From: Dehalococcoidia bacterium | Lineage (GTDB): Bacteria; Chloroflexota; Dehalococcoidia; Lucifugimonadales; UBA1123 | Assembly (NCBI GenBank): GCA_009838465.1 | Contig: VXRN01000028.1 | Location: forward strand, 1-33,382 | Direction of reading: 5' to 3' | DNA: 33,382 nt | Shown here: in pieces, positions 7,629-15,217 of the stretch | How the letters are laid out: each line of letters begins with the position of its first letter | Position numbering within the stretch: position 1 is the first letter of the stretch | The notes under the pieces: generated by a model | What the model saw: only the letters and a program-made list of their open reading frames with translations | The model's database searches: none | What the model was told of the DNA's origin: nothing | Translations under genes and position numbers: made by a program

Positions 7629-8435
7629 TCAGTCCATGCGAGAGCCGCCGTTGACATTGATGGACTGCCCGGTGATGTTGATAGCGAGGTTTGAGGCCAG
7701 AAACACAGCCAGGTTTCCTATGTCCTCCGGCGTCTGCTCCCGTCCGAGTGGTATGCGGTCGGAGACCACTCTCTCGAATGCCTGCCTCGGTGTCAATCCG
7801 CTCAGGTCGTCATCCATGTTGATGTTTCTGGTAGCGATCCTGTCCCACATCGGAGTCCACAGCAGGCCCGGGCAGATCGCATTGACGTTTATGTTGAATG
7901 GGGCCAGTTCCAAGGCGTAGGACTGCGTGATGCTTATGACGCCGGCCTTGGAGACGTTGTAGGGAGGGTTTCCGGGGCCGCCCTGCCGTCCCGCGCCGGA
8001 GGCGATGTTTACGATCTTGCCGTAGTGGTTGGGCTTCATGTACTCGGCGACGATGTCCGAAGCGTTCGCCACGCCTTTCACGTTGACCTCGTAGATCTGG
8101 TCCCAGTCGCTCTCATCCGGCCTGTCTCTCTGTTCCCAGCCCGGCGCTCCAATGATTCCCGCGTTGTTCACGAGGATATCAATCCTGCCAAATCGAGCGA
8201 TGGATTGCGAGGCCATGCGAGCGACCGAATCACGGTTGGTGACGTCAACGTCGGTGGATTCCACCACCGCGCCGGTGTACTCGGCGCGAATCTCCGATGC
8301 CGCGTTTGCCGCATTGTCCGCATCCAGGTCTGCGACCATAACCGAGGCTCCGTATGCAGCCATCCTATTCGCGATTGCCCTGCCTATCCCGCGCTCGGCT
8401 CCGGTAACTATCGCCACCCTGTCGTTGAGCTCCAT
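7629..8435 (-). CDS. Short-chain dehydrogenase/reductase (classical SDR)
   Basis: NAD(P)-dependent oxidoreductase, cytoplasmic, 268 residues. Cofactor motif TGAERGIG (11-18), Asp36-Asp38 after beta-2 (favouring NAD over NADP), NNAG (90-93), catalytic Ser146, Tyr159 and Lys163 (YNVSK). The C-terminus INVNGGSRMD is typical of the FabG-like group acting on hydroxy acids, sugars or cyclic alcohols. The substrate cannot be told. Start choice: GGAGGGAG lies seven bases upstream of ATG 8435; the longer frame has no such site and carries a non-SDR extension. The gene is divergent from the AtzG-like/amidase pair and ends 12 bp from the RraA-like gene, so the cluster could share substrates. Confidence 0.92.
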   Translation of the reverse strand: MELNDRVAIVTGAERGIGRAIANRMAAYGASVMVADLDADNAANAASEIRAEYTGAVVESTDVDVTNRDSVARMASQSIARFGRIDILVNNAGIIGAPGWEQRDRPDESDWDQIYEVNVKGVANASDIVAEYMKPNHYGKIVNIASGAGRQGGPGNPPYNVSKAGVISITQSYALELAPFNINVNAICPGLLWTPMWDRIATRNINMDDDLSGLTPRQAFERVVSDRIPLGREQTPEDIGNLAVFLASNLAINITGQSINVNGGSRMD

Positions 8436-8469
8436 CGCTACGCTCCCTCCAACTCTGAAAGTTGGACCG

Positions 8470-8478
8470 ATTATACCA
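8470..8478 (-). promoter_or_regulatory. Extended -10 promoter candidate for the SDR gene
   Basis: Minus-strand TGG-TATAAT (-10 at 8475-8470), giving a leader of about 28 nt before the ATG at 8435. The -10 hexamer is a perfect consensus. Confidence 0.55.
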
Positions 8479-8504
8479 CCGGGCGCGCCTCCGTTCCGGT
8501 AACG

Positions 8505-8513
8505 TGTTAGAAT
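8505..8513 (+). promoter_or_regulatory. Extended -10 promoter candidate for the AtzG-like/amidase pair
   Basis: TGT-TAGAAT, with the -10 at 8508-8513, about 36 bp upstream of the ATG at 8549. It is divergent from, and close to, the SDR promoter. Confidence 0.45.
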
Positions 8514-8548
8514 GCGCCCGCACTCCAATCCAGGTCGTGAGATTGATT

Positions 8549-8734
8549 ATGAACCAACTTAACGCAGAAGACGTCCAAGAACTCGGCCGCATCGTCGGCT
8601 TGGATATTGATGAAACAACAGCGAAGACCATCGCGTCAAGGCAGTCTGGCATCGTCGCGGAGCTGGACGAAATACCGGAAGACTTGCTGATGTCAGTCGA
8701 ACCGGCTCACGTATTCTCTACCGAGGAGGACTAG
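8549..8734 (+). CDS. Small GatC/AtzG-like partner of the downstream amidase
   Basis: A 61-residue acidic protein. Its layout (LNAEDVQELGRIVGLDI... helix, LDEIPEDL..., then a C-terminal 'EPAHVFSTEED') recalls GatC of the tRNA amidotransferase and the small AtzG-type subunits that wrap their amidase partner. It ends three bases before the amidase ATG, whose GAGGAGG site overlaps its end, so the two are translationally coupled and probably made in equal amounts. Start: ATG 8549; the site upstream is weak. No GatB is nearby, so a tRNA-charging role is less likely than a dedicated amidase chaperone or stabilising subunit. Homology is judged by eye from short similarity and context. Confidence 0.7.
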   Translation: MNQLNAEDVQELGRIVGLDIDETTAKTIASRQSGIVAELDEIPEDLLMSVEPAHVFSTEED

Positions 8735-8737
8735 CCG

Positions 8738-10159
8738 ATGACTGACAATGAGTTACACCGGCTCACCATAGCCGAGGCCGCCGGCCTCATCGAATCTCGA
8801 AGTCTGTCCCCGGTAGAATTGACGCGAGCCTATCTTGATCGCATCGAGGAATTGAACGATAGGCTGGGCGCGTACATCAGCGTGATGTCTGAATCGGCTC
8901 TTGCCCAGGCCTCCCGCGCCGAGACGGAGATTGCGGGCGGCAACTACCGGGGCAAGATGCACGGCATTCCGGTGGCGGTCAAGGACATCATCTACACAAA
9001 GGGGGTACTCACCAGCGCGGCTTCGCGGGTCCTGTCCGACCACGTGCCGGACTACGATTCGACGATTGTCGAACGTCTCGACGCTGCCGGAGCTGTCCTG
9101 CTGGGAAAGCTGAATTTGAGCGAGTTCGCAATAGGCGGCACTATTGATCATCCATTCGGCACTCCGCGCAATCCATGGGACACCGGGCGCTCCGCGGGCG
9201 GCTCCAGTAGTGGCTCGGCGGTCGCGGTTGCGGGAAGTCTGTGCGCTGGAGCGTTAGGATCGGATACAGGCGGTTCGATAAGAGGACCAAGCGCCTTTTG
9301 CGGCATAGTCGGACTTCGCCCAACATACGGCAGGGTAACGCGCCACGGCGTAATACCTATGAGCTGGAGCCTGGATACCGTCGGTCCGATGACTCACACA
9401 GTCGAGGACTGCGCAATCATGCTCCAGACCATCGCCGGGCACGACGAAAGGGATTCATCGTCGGCTGACGAGCCTGTGCCAGACTATTCAGAATCACTCG
9501 GAGACTGGCCGCGTGAAGTTCGAGTCGCGCTCCCGCGCGAGGCCATGGACTTCGACGGACTGAACGGCGAGGTCAGGGACTCGGTGGCATCCTCTGCGGA
9601 CCAGTTGGCGGAGATCGGCGCCGATGTGGAACATGCCGACTTGCCGATGCTGGCCCACAGTGGGGCAGTGTTCCTCGCCACAGCCGATGTGGATGCCGCC
9701 ACTTTTCACATGGACTGGCTGAAGTCTCGCGCCGATCTGTACGACTGGAACACGCGCACCAGGCTCGAGTCGGCTGCCATAACCCCCTCGCCCGTGTATC
9801 TCAGAGGTCTGCGAGCCAGGACGCTTGTAAGAGATGAGATGATTAGTACCTTGGAAGACTATGACTTCATAGTGATGCCTGCCAGCCCCACCGCAGCGCC
9901 TCCGATAGCGCGCTCTACCGGGTCTCCGGGCGGCTATTACCAGGGACGGCTCGACCTGGCCAGGAGACGATACACCAGTCCTGCCGCTCTCGCGGGTCTG
10001 CCCGCCATATCCGTGCCGTGTGGATTCACCGAATCAGGCTTGCCAATCGGGTTGCAGATCATTGGCAGGCCATTCTCTGAGCCGGACCTCTTCCGTATCG
10101 CGCGCGCCTACGAACAGGCCACCGACTGGCGCGGATATCGCACACCGCAAACAGGTTGA
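8738..10159 (+). CDS. Amidase-signature family hydrolase (GatA/AtzE-like)
   Basis: Ser-cisSer-Lys amidohydrolase of 473 residues, cytoplasmic (no signal peptide). The catalytic Lys82 is in GIPVAVKD, the cis-Ser lies in GGSSSGS (154-160), and the nucleophile Ser180 is in GSDTGGSIR, followed by the typical GIVGLRPTYGRV. The C-terminal PAISVPCGFTESGLPIGLQIIGR is also family-typical. The substrate may be a carboxamide, a urea-type compound (as for AtzE or allophanate hydrolase) or Gln for a transamidation. The coupled small subunit and absence of gatB favour a catabolic amidase of AtzE type. GAGGAGG precedes the ATG by eight bases. The gene ends about 50 bp before the tRNA-Pro gene. Confidence 0.92.
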   Translation: MTDNELHRLTIAEAAGLIESRSLSPVELTRAYLDRIEELNDRLGAYISVMSESALAQASRAETEIAGGNYRGKMHGIPVAVKDIIYTKGVLTSAASRVLSDHVPDYDSTIVERLDAAGAVLLGKLNLSEFAIGGTIDHPFGTPRNPWDTGRSAGGSSSGSAVAVAGSLCAGALGSDTGGSIRGPSAFCGIVGLRPTYGRVTRHGVIPMSWSLDTVGPMTHTVEDCAIMLQTIAGHDERDSSSADEPVPDYSESLGDWPREVRVALPREAMDFDGLNGEVRDSVASSADQLAEIGADVEHADLPMLAHSGAVFLATADVDAATFHMDWLKSRADLYDWNTRTRLESAAITPSPVYLRGLRARTLVRDEMISTLEDYDFIVMPASPTAAPPIARSTGSPGGYYQGRLDLARRRYTSPAALAGLPAISVPCGFTESGLPIGLQIIGRPFSEPDLFRIARAYEQATDWRGYRTPQTG

Positions 10160-10207
10160 CCTTTACCTGGGATTCGCAAAACCTGTAACCTTGATTATGA
10201 GCAGGTT

Positions 10208-10282
10208 CGGGGTGTGGCGCAGCGGCAGCGCGCCTGTTTTGGGAACAGGAGGTCGGCGGTTCGATCCCGCCCACCCCGACCA
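10208..10282 (+). tRNA. tRNA-Pro (anticodon UGG)
   Basis: Complete cloverleaf: acceptor CGGGGTG/CACCCCG, D stem GCGC/GCGC, anticodon stem CCTGT/ACAGG around loop TTTGGGA (anticodon TGG, reading CCN/CCA), T arm GGCGG-TTCGATC-CCGCC, discriminator A and encoded CCA (10280-10282). It lies 45 bp before the sugar transferase start, so the two may be co-transcribed and separated by tRNA processing. There is no partial tRNA copy nearby to suggest an integrated element. Confidence 0.97.
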
Positions 10283-10327
10283 CATCAGCGCTCTATCCCT
10301 CTCTTGCGCTCAGGGTCTCGCCTATCA

Positions 10328-10993
10328 ATGGAGTCCGAAGGGCACACCAGCTCCAATACTTCCAGCATACGTGTTCCGGCAAACGCCATCGCAGTCCATG
10401 ACTGGTGGAAGCGTCCCTTCGACCTGATCGTCCTTTCAGCAGTACATATTGCCCTGGCGCCTATCTGGCTCGCACTTTGGACTTTCATTCCGCTGACGAT
10501 ATGGCTCAGCGACCGTGGCCCCGTCTTCTACACTCAGGCACGGGTGGGTAAGGGCGGCAGGATATTCAGGGCCTACAAGTTTCGCTCCATGGTCCCCGAC
10601 GCCGAACGATATACTGGCGCCGTATGGGCTGAGGAGGACGATCCAAGAATAACCCGCGTGGGACGATTCCTCAGAAGTCGAGCGCTTGATGAACTTCCGC
10701 AGGTCATCAACATGTGGAAGGGCGACATCAGCCTCGTTGGTCCGAGACCTGAACGCCCTGAACTGGTGGAAGAGTTCACCCAACAGTGGCCCGAGTTCGG
10801 AAATAGATTGGCAGTCAGGCCCGGGCTCACTGGAATCGCCCAGGTCTATGGGCGCTACTCCACGCATCCACGCGACAAAGTCCGCTACGACATGATTTAC
10901 GTCAGGCGGATGTCGCCCTGGCTCGACATCAAGCTGTTGGTCCTGTCCGTCCTGATCACTGTTCGCGCCAGGTGGCAGGGCGAAGAAAGATAA
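10328..10993 (+). CDS. Polyprenyl-phosphate sugar-1-phosphate transferase (WcaJ/RfbP family)
   Basis: Initiating glycosyltransferase that moves a sugar-1-phosphate from a nucleotide sugar to undecaprenyl phosphate, starting assembly of a surface polysaccharide. The 221 residues are the short catalytic form. A membrane-embedding helix (about 33-57) follows KRPFDLIV. Then come the family motifs FYTQARVGKGGRIFRAYKFRSM, with Asp-Glu after 'SRALDELPQ', SLVGPRPERPE and RPGLTGIAQV; only fragments are quoted. It lacks the four extra N-terminal spans of WcaJ or WbaP. The start at ATG 10328 is chosen because the open frame further upstream runs back through the tRNA. The ribosome-binding site is weak (CAGGG 13 bases away). 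It converges with the O-antigen ligase gene 19 bp away, which supports a shared glycan role. Confidence 0.92.
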   Translation: MESEGHTSSNTSSIRVPANAIAVHDWWKRPFDLIVLSAVHIALAPIWLALWTFIPLTIWLSDRGPVFYTQARVGKGGRIFRAYKFRSMVPDAERYTGAVWAEEDDPRITRVGRFLRSRALDELPQVINMWKGDISLVGPRPERPELVEEFTQQWPEFGNRLAVRPGLTGIAQVYGRYSTHPRDKVRYDMIYVRRMSPWLDIKLLVLSVLITVRARWQGEER

Positions 10994-11012
10994 TCGCGAC
11001 GGGCGATTGGTG

Positions 11013-13055
11013 TCAGGGCGTGGCGGTGGCCTGTTCCAGTATGTACTGCTGTTCCGTGAGTATGCGCGTGTCCGGCAGATTCGGCGCAATAGCGGCCATC
11101 TTGTCCAGGCCCTCCCTGGCCTTCGCCACATACTCGTTGTCCCGCTCCGCGGCCGTCTGGTGCAGAAGAACCAGCATCGCGATTATTCTCCAGTTGTCCG
11201 GCTCGACGTCCAGAGCGTCGTTGCCCGTACTCTCCATCAACTCCACCTCGGCCCAGAACTCTTCGTCCGAGAGTGTGGGAAGCCTGTCGAAGGAGTCCCT
11301 GATGATGTGCCTGCGGGGGTAGTTGGCGAGACCCGGGAATGTGCTGATGGAATCTTCCGCATATACGAGGCGTTCTTCCCATGTGGCGCCTGTACCGGCC
11401 GCAAGACCAAATGAGGCGATATCCGCCGCCGCGTTGTACGCCCGCAGGTTCAGCGCGTAGAGAGCGACTATGACCACCACGGACACAAGCGCCATCAGGC
11501 AGACCGCTCCCCAGGAGGCGCGCAGCGCGACCGTTACCCGGCGCAGGCTCAGCCTGCCTCTCAATTTTTCAGGCATCCAGGACTGCGCCCTCTTCCGTTC
11601 GCCCTCGCCTGCCCAGTACTCCTGGGCGACAGCGAACGCCGCCAGGAGCGAGAATTGCATCAGTGTCACCGGCGTGTCGAACAGGAACAAGTTCTGCACG
11701 AAGTAGGCGAGCATAGTAGCAGCGATTATCAGGACCGATAGCTGTTCGTAGCCCCGCCTTCGCCTGATGGATCTGAACATGGCCCACGCCATTGCCACCC
11801 AGACCAGCATATAGCTCACAAACCCTAGGGTTCCCTTCGTGGTCAGCTCCTCTACCAGCTTATTGTGCGCCTGGTCGAAGCGGTCCCGCTCGGCGGCCTC
11901 GGCGTCAACGTGTTTCCCCCAGGCTATCAGGAAGTTCTCCGGCCCCCAGCCCAGCGCCGGCTTCTCGGCGTAGGCCAACAGTCCCGCCTGGGCCCCCGCC
12001 ACACGCCCGCTTATGCTGGCGTCCCCCAGGCCTATTGAGGATATTCTCGACAGCATAGTATTGGATTCAACGACGGGATCCAGAACATCGGTAGTCCTTA
12101 CCGCGGCGAACAGCCCGATCACGACAATCGCGGACGCAACCAGCGCGTAAGATATGATGCGGGCCACGCGAATCCGCCCCCATATCAGGTATCCGACCGA
12201 AAACACCAGGGCTGCCGTTCCCAGTCCCACGACCGCGCCGCGCGTCCCGGTGAGCCACAGCGCCCAGATGTTCAGCATTAGCGAGAGAACCCACACCGAC
12301 TGGAGCCATGGAATATAGTTGAAGGAGACTCTTGGGGAAGGGGTACGCCGCTCTTCACCCCGCCTCCGTCGGCGCGCTGTCCTGCTTTGAGGAGCTTGCT
12401 CCGACCTCTCCCCGCCACTGCCCGGGATTTGGGAGGCAAGAGAGTGAATAATCAGGCTCAGAGCTATCAGCGCGTTCACCATAGTGTAAGCGCCAACATA
12501 GGTCGCGTTGCCCAGCGTAGATTCGATTCGGTCCGTCGCCCGGATTTCGAAGCTCGTCATGTCGAATATGCCATAGTGCTGGTTTATCCCGAGGAAGGAT
12601 ATGGCCATGCAGACTATGAGATTGACCGTGAACAGAATCCGCCAGTCCGACAGGCTGCGAAAGACAGAGCCGGTCATGGCGATGAAGACGAACCAGTGAG
12701 CCAGGTCAACGATGCCCTGCATTCGTTCGTAGGTTGACCAGAGGCTCCTCACCGTGCTGACACCGGTCAGTCCGGCTATCAGAGAGACGAGCAACCATAC
12801 GCCCAGCGCCGCGACTACCAGCGAGAGACTGGGCCTGTAGCGCGAGTAGAAGAAGATGAGCAGCAGCCATATTCCGAAGGTGACCTCTATCACCGACCTG
12901 GCGTATATGGCCTTGCCGACTATGAACGGAAACAGCGTGTCGCTCGATACTATGAACGGCATCGCCATGATAAGCAAAATGCCCGCTCTGACCGTCCACA
13001 TCAGGAGATGGCCGGTATCGAATTCCTCGATAGAGTTGGTCTGTCTCTGTGTCAA
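11013..13055 (-). CDS. O-antigen ligase/polymerase-like membrane protein (Wzy_C/WaaL family)
   Basis: Multi-spanning membrane enzyme of 680 residues, likely joining or polymerising lipid-linked oligosaccharides outside the membrane. About a dozen spans lie in residues 20-520. Family-typical motifs are STYERMQG (107-114), TGTRG (269-273), GWGPENF (369-375) and DQAHNKLVE (394-402), whose His/Asn lie in the large outer loop. A soluble tail (about 550-680) looks helical and TPR-like. An unusual Arg-rich, Pro/Ser-containing loop (210-243, including RRRRRGEERR) separates two spans and is presumably cytoplasmic. The start is TTG with AAGG seven bases upstream; a stop lies just before it. A strong promoter precedes it. 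Ligase versus polymerase cannot be settled. Confidence 0.85.
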   Translation of the reverse strand: MTQRQTNSIEEFDTGHLLMWTVRAGILLIMAMPFIVSSDTLFPFIVGKAIYARSVIEVTFGIWLLLIFFYSRYRPSLSLVVAALGVWLLVSLIAGLTGVSTVRSLWSTYERMQGIVDLAHWFVFIAMTGSVFRSLSDWRILFTVNLIVCMAISFLGINQHYGIFDMTSFEIRATDRIESTLGNATYVGAYTMVNALIALSLIIHSLASQIPGSGGERSEQAPQSRTARRRRRGEERRTPSPRVSFNYIPWLQSVWVLSLMLNIWALWLTGTRGAVVGLGTAALVFSVGYLIWGRIRVARIISYALVASAIVVIGLFAAVRTTDVLDPVVESNTMLSRISSIGLGDASISGRVAGAQAGLLAYAEKPALGWGPENFLIAWGKHVDAEAAERDRFDQAHNKLVEELTTKGTLGFVSYMLVWVAMAWAMFRSIRRRRGYEQLSVLIIAATMLAYFVQNLFLFDTPVTLMQFSLLAAFAVAQEYWAGEGERKRAQSWMPEKLRGRLSLRRVTVALRASWGAVCLMALVSVVVIVALYALNLRAYNAAADIASFGLAAGTGATWEERLVYAEDSISTFPGLANYPRRHIIRDSFDRLPTLSDEEFWAEVELMESTGNDALDVEPDNWRIIAMLVLLHQTAAERDNEYVAKAREGLDKMAAIAPNLPDTRILTEQQYILEQATATP

Positions 13056-13103
13056 CCTGCCGCCTTACCTGTCTGTGAGTCCTGAGTCTCCGCCAACTCT
13101 CGG

Positions 13104-13132
13104 ATTATATGAACCGTCTTAGTCGAGGTCAA
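13104..13132 (-). promoter_or_regulatory. Sigma-70-type promoter of the O-antigen ligase gene
   Basis: Minus-strand TTGACC (13132-13127), 17-bp spacer, TATAAT (13109-13104). The start codon is about 42 nt downstream of the predicted transcription start. This is the best consensus promoter in the window. Confidence 0.7.
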
Positions 13133-13190
13133 CGGACTCTCTCACAGCTTCTTCCAGTGGAAAAACTCAGAACGGTCCGGACAAAGCGAA

Positions 13191-13217
13191 ACGCCCCGAA
13201 GATTGGATACGGGGCGT
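13191..13217 (-). terminator. Rho-independent-type terminator after L25
   Basis: Perfect 8-bp GC-rich stem ACGCCCCG/CGGGGCGT (13191-13198, 13210-13217) with an 11-nt loop, 29 bp after the L25 stop. On the minus strand it is followed by a T-biased TTTCGCTTTG. It separates L25 from the O-antigen ligase promoter. Confidence 0.65.
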
Positions 13218-13246
13218 CTCTTTGCATGTTCGGGTATCGGGAGCCG

Positions 13247-13897
13247 CTATTCCTCTTCCGTTTCCTCTGTCTCTTCGCCTTCCGCAGCCTCTTCGCCTTC
13301 TTCGAGCTCTTCGCCTTCTTCCTCTACTTCGACTTCCAACCTTGGCGGTGCGACTCGGGCTATTACATCTTCCGGATCGTTCAGGACGGTCGCGTTGCCC
13401 GGCACTTCAACATCACTCACGACCAGAGTCGTATCGAAGTCAACCAGCGTGGAAATATCTATCGTTATCTCCGCAGGCATATTCATGGGCAGAGCCTCGA
13501 TTGAGAGAGACTGAATGTTTTGGAGAAGCGTCCCGGCCATCTGAGTTACCGCTGGCGAACTCCCGAAGAGTGTCACCGGCACCTCCGCGGCGACGGTCTG
13601 CGTCACGTCCACTCTGAGGAAGTCCACATGGATGACCGTCTCGCTGACCGGATGCCTCTGTATCTCCCGGACGAAGCAGATGCTCTCCTCATCCTGGCCT
13701 TCGTATTCGACCGAAACGGGAATGTTCGAGCCGACTTGTAGCAGCAGACGGTTGAGCGTGCGGTCATCCACCTGAAGGTTGGCCGGCTCGATTCCCGCGC
13801 CGTAAACATGGACTGGAGTCACTCCCTGCCGTCGCAGGCGTCGAACCTTCTTTCCGAAAAGCGTTCTCTGGTCTAGCTTCAGCGTCGGTACATCCAT
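13247..13897 (-). CDS. rplY: Ribosomal protein bL25 (CTC/TL5 form)
   Basis: 5S rRNA-binding protein of the large ribosomal subunit, long CTC form with two domains. The N-terminal beta-barrel (1-~95: LKLDQRTLFGKKVRRLRRQGVTP..., quoted in part, and VYGAGIEPANLQVD) binds 5S rRNA. The C-terminal TL5 domain (~96-185) includes HVDFLRVD and EVPVTLFG. The last ~30 residues are almost purely Glu/Gly/Ala/Thr, an acidic tail common in bacterial L25 and encoded here by near-repetitive GAR codons. Start: ATG 13897 has AGGAGA eight bases upstream and gives the family N-terminus; the longer frame adds a basic non-family stretch. It has its own promoter candidate and terminator, so it is likely monocistronic. 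Confidence 0.95.
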   Translation of the reverse strand: MDVPTLKLDQRTLFGKKVRRLRRQGVTPVHVYGAGIEPANLQVDDRTLNRLLLQVGSNIPVSVEYEGQDEESICFVREIQRHPVSETVIHVDFLRVDVTQTVAAEVPVTLFGSSPAVTQMAGTLLQNIQSLSIEALPMNMPAEITIDISTLVDFDTTLVVSDVEVPGNATVLNDPEDVIARVAPPRLEVEVEEEGEELEEGEEAAEGEETEETEEE

Positions 13898-13980
13898 CGG
13901 GTTTCTCCTGTGATTGAGACGAGCGAGACGCCTGCATGTTCCCACCCGCATAAACGAGAGTTCAAGGCCACGAATCGCTA

Positions 13981-13993
13981 TTCTAGCACAGCG
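13981..13993 (-). promoter_or_regulatory. Extended -10 promoter candidate for L25
   Basis: Minus-strand TGTGC-TAGAAT (TGn form) with the same ACGCTGTGCTAnAAT context as the promoter candidate at 6656-6664. It lies about 85 bp upstream of the L25 start. Confidence 0.45.
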
Positions 13994-14014
13994 TATGCGG
14001 GTGTTTGTAGAGAA

Positions 14015-15208
14015 CTACAACTCCATAGCCCACGGCTGTCTTTCGGTCTTGAACATACGATCAGCCGACGCTAGAGCGCCCGGCGCGTGTTCTTTCACAC
14101 GACCCGCCCGCGCCAAATTTGAGAACGAAACGCCTCCCAGATACGCCGCGCCGAGATCGGACACGCCCAATTCGACCTGCGGCTCGCGCTGGCTGCGATT
14201 ACACTCCGCTCCGCCCTGACCCACTTCCAGCAGGTATGTACCGTCGTTCCACGGGCAGAACTCGTCGTGCACGCGCAACGTCAAACCTCCGGCTTCCGCG
14301 TAGCTCCTCGACACGAGCGCTTCCTTAACATCCACAAGGCGCAGCCACATATGATCAATCAGCGACCTCTCCAGCCGACGCGGGTCCTCGAGTCGCCAGG
14401 GAAGCGGGTCATCCGTCGGACGCGGCCATGTCTGGATCTCCAATGTGAGGTCTATCCCAAAGCAGTATCTCCACAACTCCGCTTCTACCTCAGCATCCTC
14501 ACCCAGAAGGAAGAAGACTAGTATTGTACGCTCGCGCCGACGGTATGTGCAGAGCCCGACGATACGGTCGCCTCGTATGTAGGCCACGTGAAAGAACTCG
14601 GTGGCCCCGTCGCGCTGAAACTCCGCGTCCCACAGCGCCGCGCGCCAGTAATTTTCACTATAATGGACCATTCCGACACGAGTCTCACGCACTTTGGCGT
14701 GAAGTTTCGGCCACACTTCGCGCGCAGTGTCCGCGGATATGAACCGCACATATCCACCCCCGTTTGGGGGTATCTTCATTGCGGTGTGGCGGCGGTCAAT
14801 CTTCCAGCGATGGTACCAGGTTGCTATACCGAATCCGAAGCGTTCGTAGATGAGACTTTCGGATGCCGAAAGGGCAGAGAGGGATTCGTCGCATTCGCGC
14901 ATCTGGTCCAGCTGCGCCCTCATCATCTGGGTCAGTATCCCACGCCTGCGGTGCGTCGGAAGAACGGCCACATCGTCCACGAATCCCAGTTTTGCCGTTC
15001 CACCCGGTATCGTCATGGCCGATGTTCGGGTGACGGTTGTACCCACTATATCTCGGCCGTCGAACGCGCCAAAAGTCCTGCCCACATCCGCGTCTGAGCG
15101 GGCAACCCGTAGGAGCTCGTCCGACGCATGATCGCCAAAGCCCAGGACTGAAGCCCGAACCGCGCTATCGAACTCATCATCGGAGATCGTTCTGACTACT
15201 ATGGACAT
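14015..15208 (-). CDS. Eis-like GNAT N-acetyltransferase
   Basis: Acetyl-CoA-dependent N-acetyltransferase of the Eis type, 397 residues, with two GNAT-like domains and a C-terminal sterol-carrier-like domain. The acetyl-CoA loop is V82-LPTHRRRG-IL. The next conserved element reads YERFGFG (121-127), where mycobacterial Eis has RFGYG with a Tyr proposed as general acid; here that position appears to be Phe126. The extreme C-terminus is MEL, and in Eis the terminal carboxylate takes part in catalysis. Mycobacterial relatives acetylate aminoglycosides and protein lysines; the substrate here is unknown. AGGGAG, overlapping the upstream enolase stop region, precedes the ATG by about five bases, so it is the last gene of a coupled run. 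Confidence 0.85.
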   Translation of the reverse strand: MSIVVRTISDDEFDSAVRASVLGFGDHASDELLRVARSDADVGRTFGAFDGRDIVGTTVTRTSAMTIPGGTAKLGFVDDVAVLPTHRRRGILTQMMRAQLDQMRECDESLSALSASESLIYERFGFGIATWYHRWKIDRRHTAMKIPPNGGGYVRFISADTAREVWPKLHAKVRETRVGMVHYSENYWRAALWDAEFQRDGATEFFHVAYIRGDRIVGLCTYRRRERTILVFFLLGEDAEVEAELWRYCFGIDLTLEIQTWPRPTDDPLPWRLEDPRRLERSLIDHMWLRLVDVKEALVSRSYAEAGGLTLRVHDEFCPWNDGTYLLEVGQGGAECNRSQREPQVELGVSDLGAAYLGGVSFSNLARAGRVKEHAPGALASADRMFKTERQPWAMEL

Positions 15209-15217
15209 ATAAACTCC

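Noticed and set aside
10151-10186. ACAGGTT/AACCTGT inverted repeat at the end of the amidase gene
   Set aside because: The 22-base spacing and lack of T-tract make it a poor terminator, and the arms are short enough to be chance.
10214-10327. Upstream extension of the sugar transferase frame
   Set aside because: It runs through the tRNA-Pro gene, and the extension does not resemble the family N-terminus.
10208-10993. Integration site of a genomic island at tRNA-Pro
   Set aside because: No integrase, no partial tRNA copy and no composition change downstream within the window.
13247-13340. GAR-rich near-repetitive DNA looking like a microsatellite
   Set aside because: It encodes the acidic tail normal for long-form L25; no sign of slippage or frame loss.
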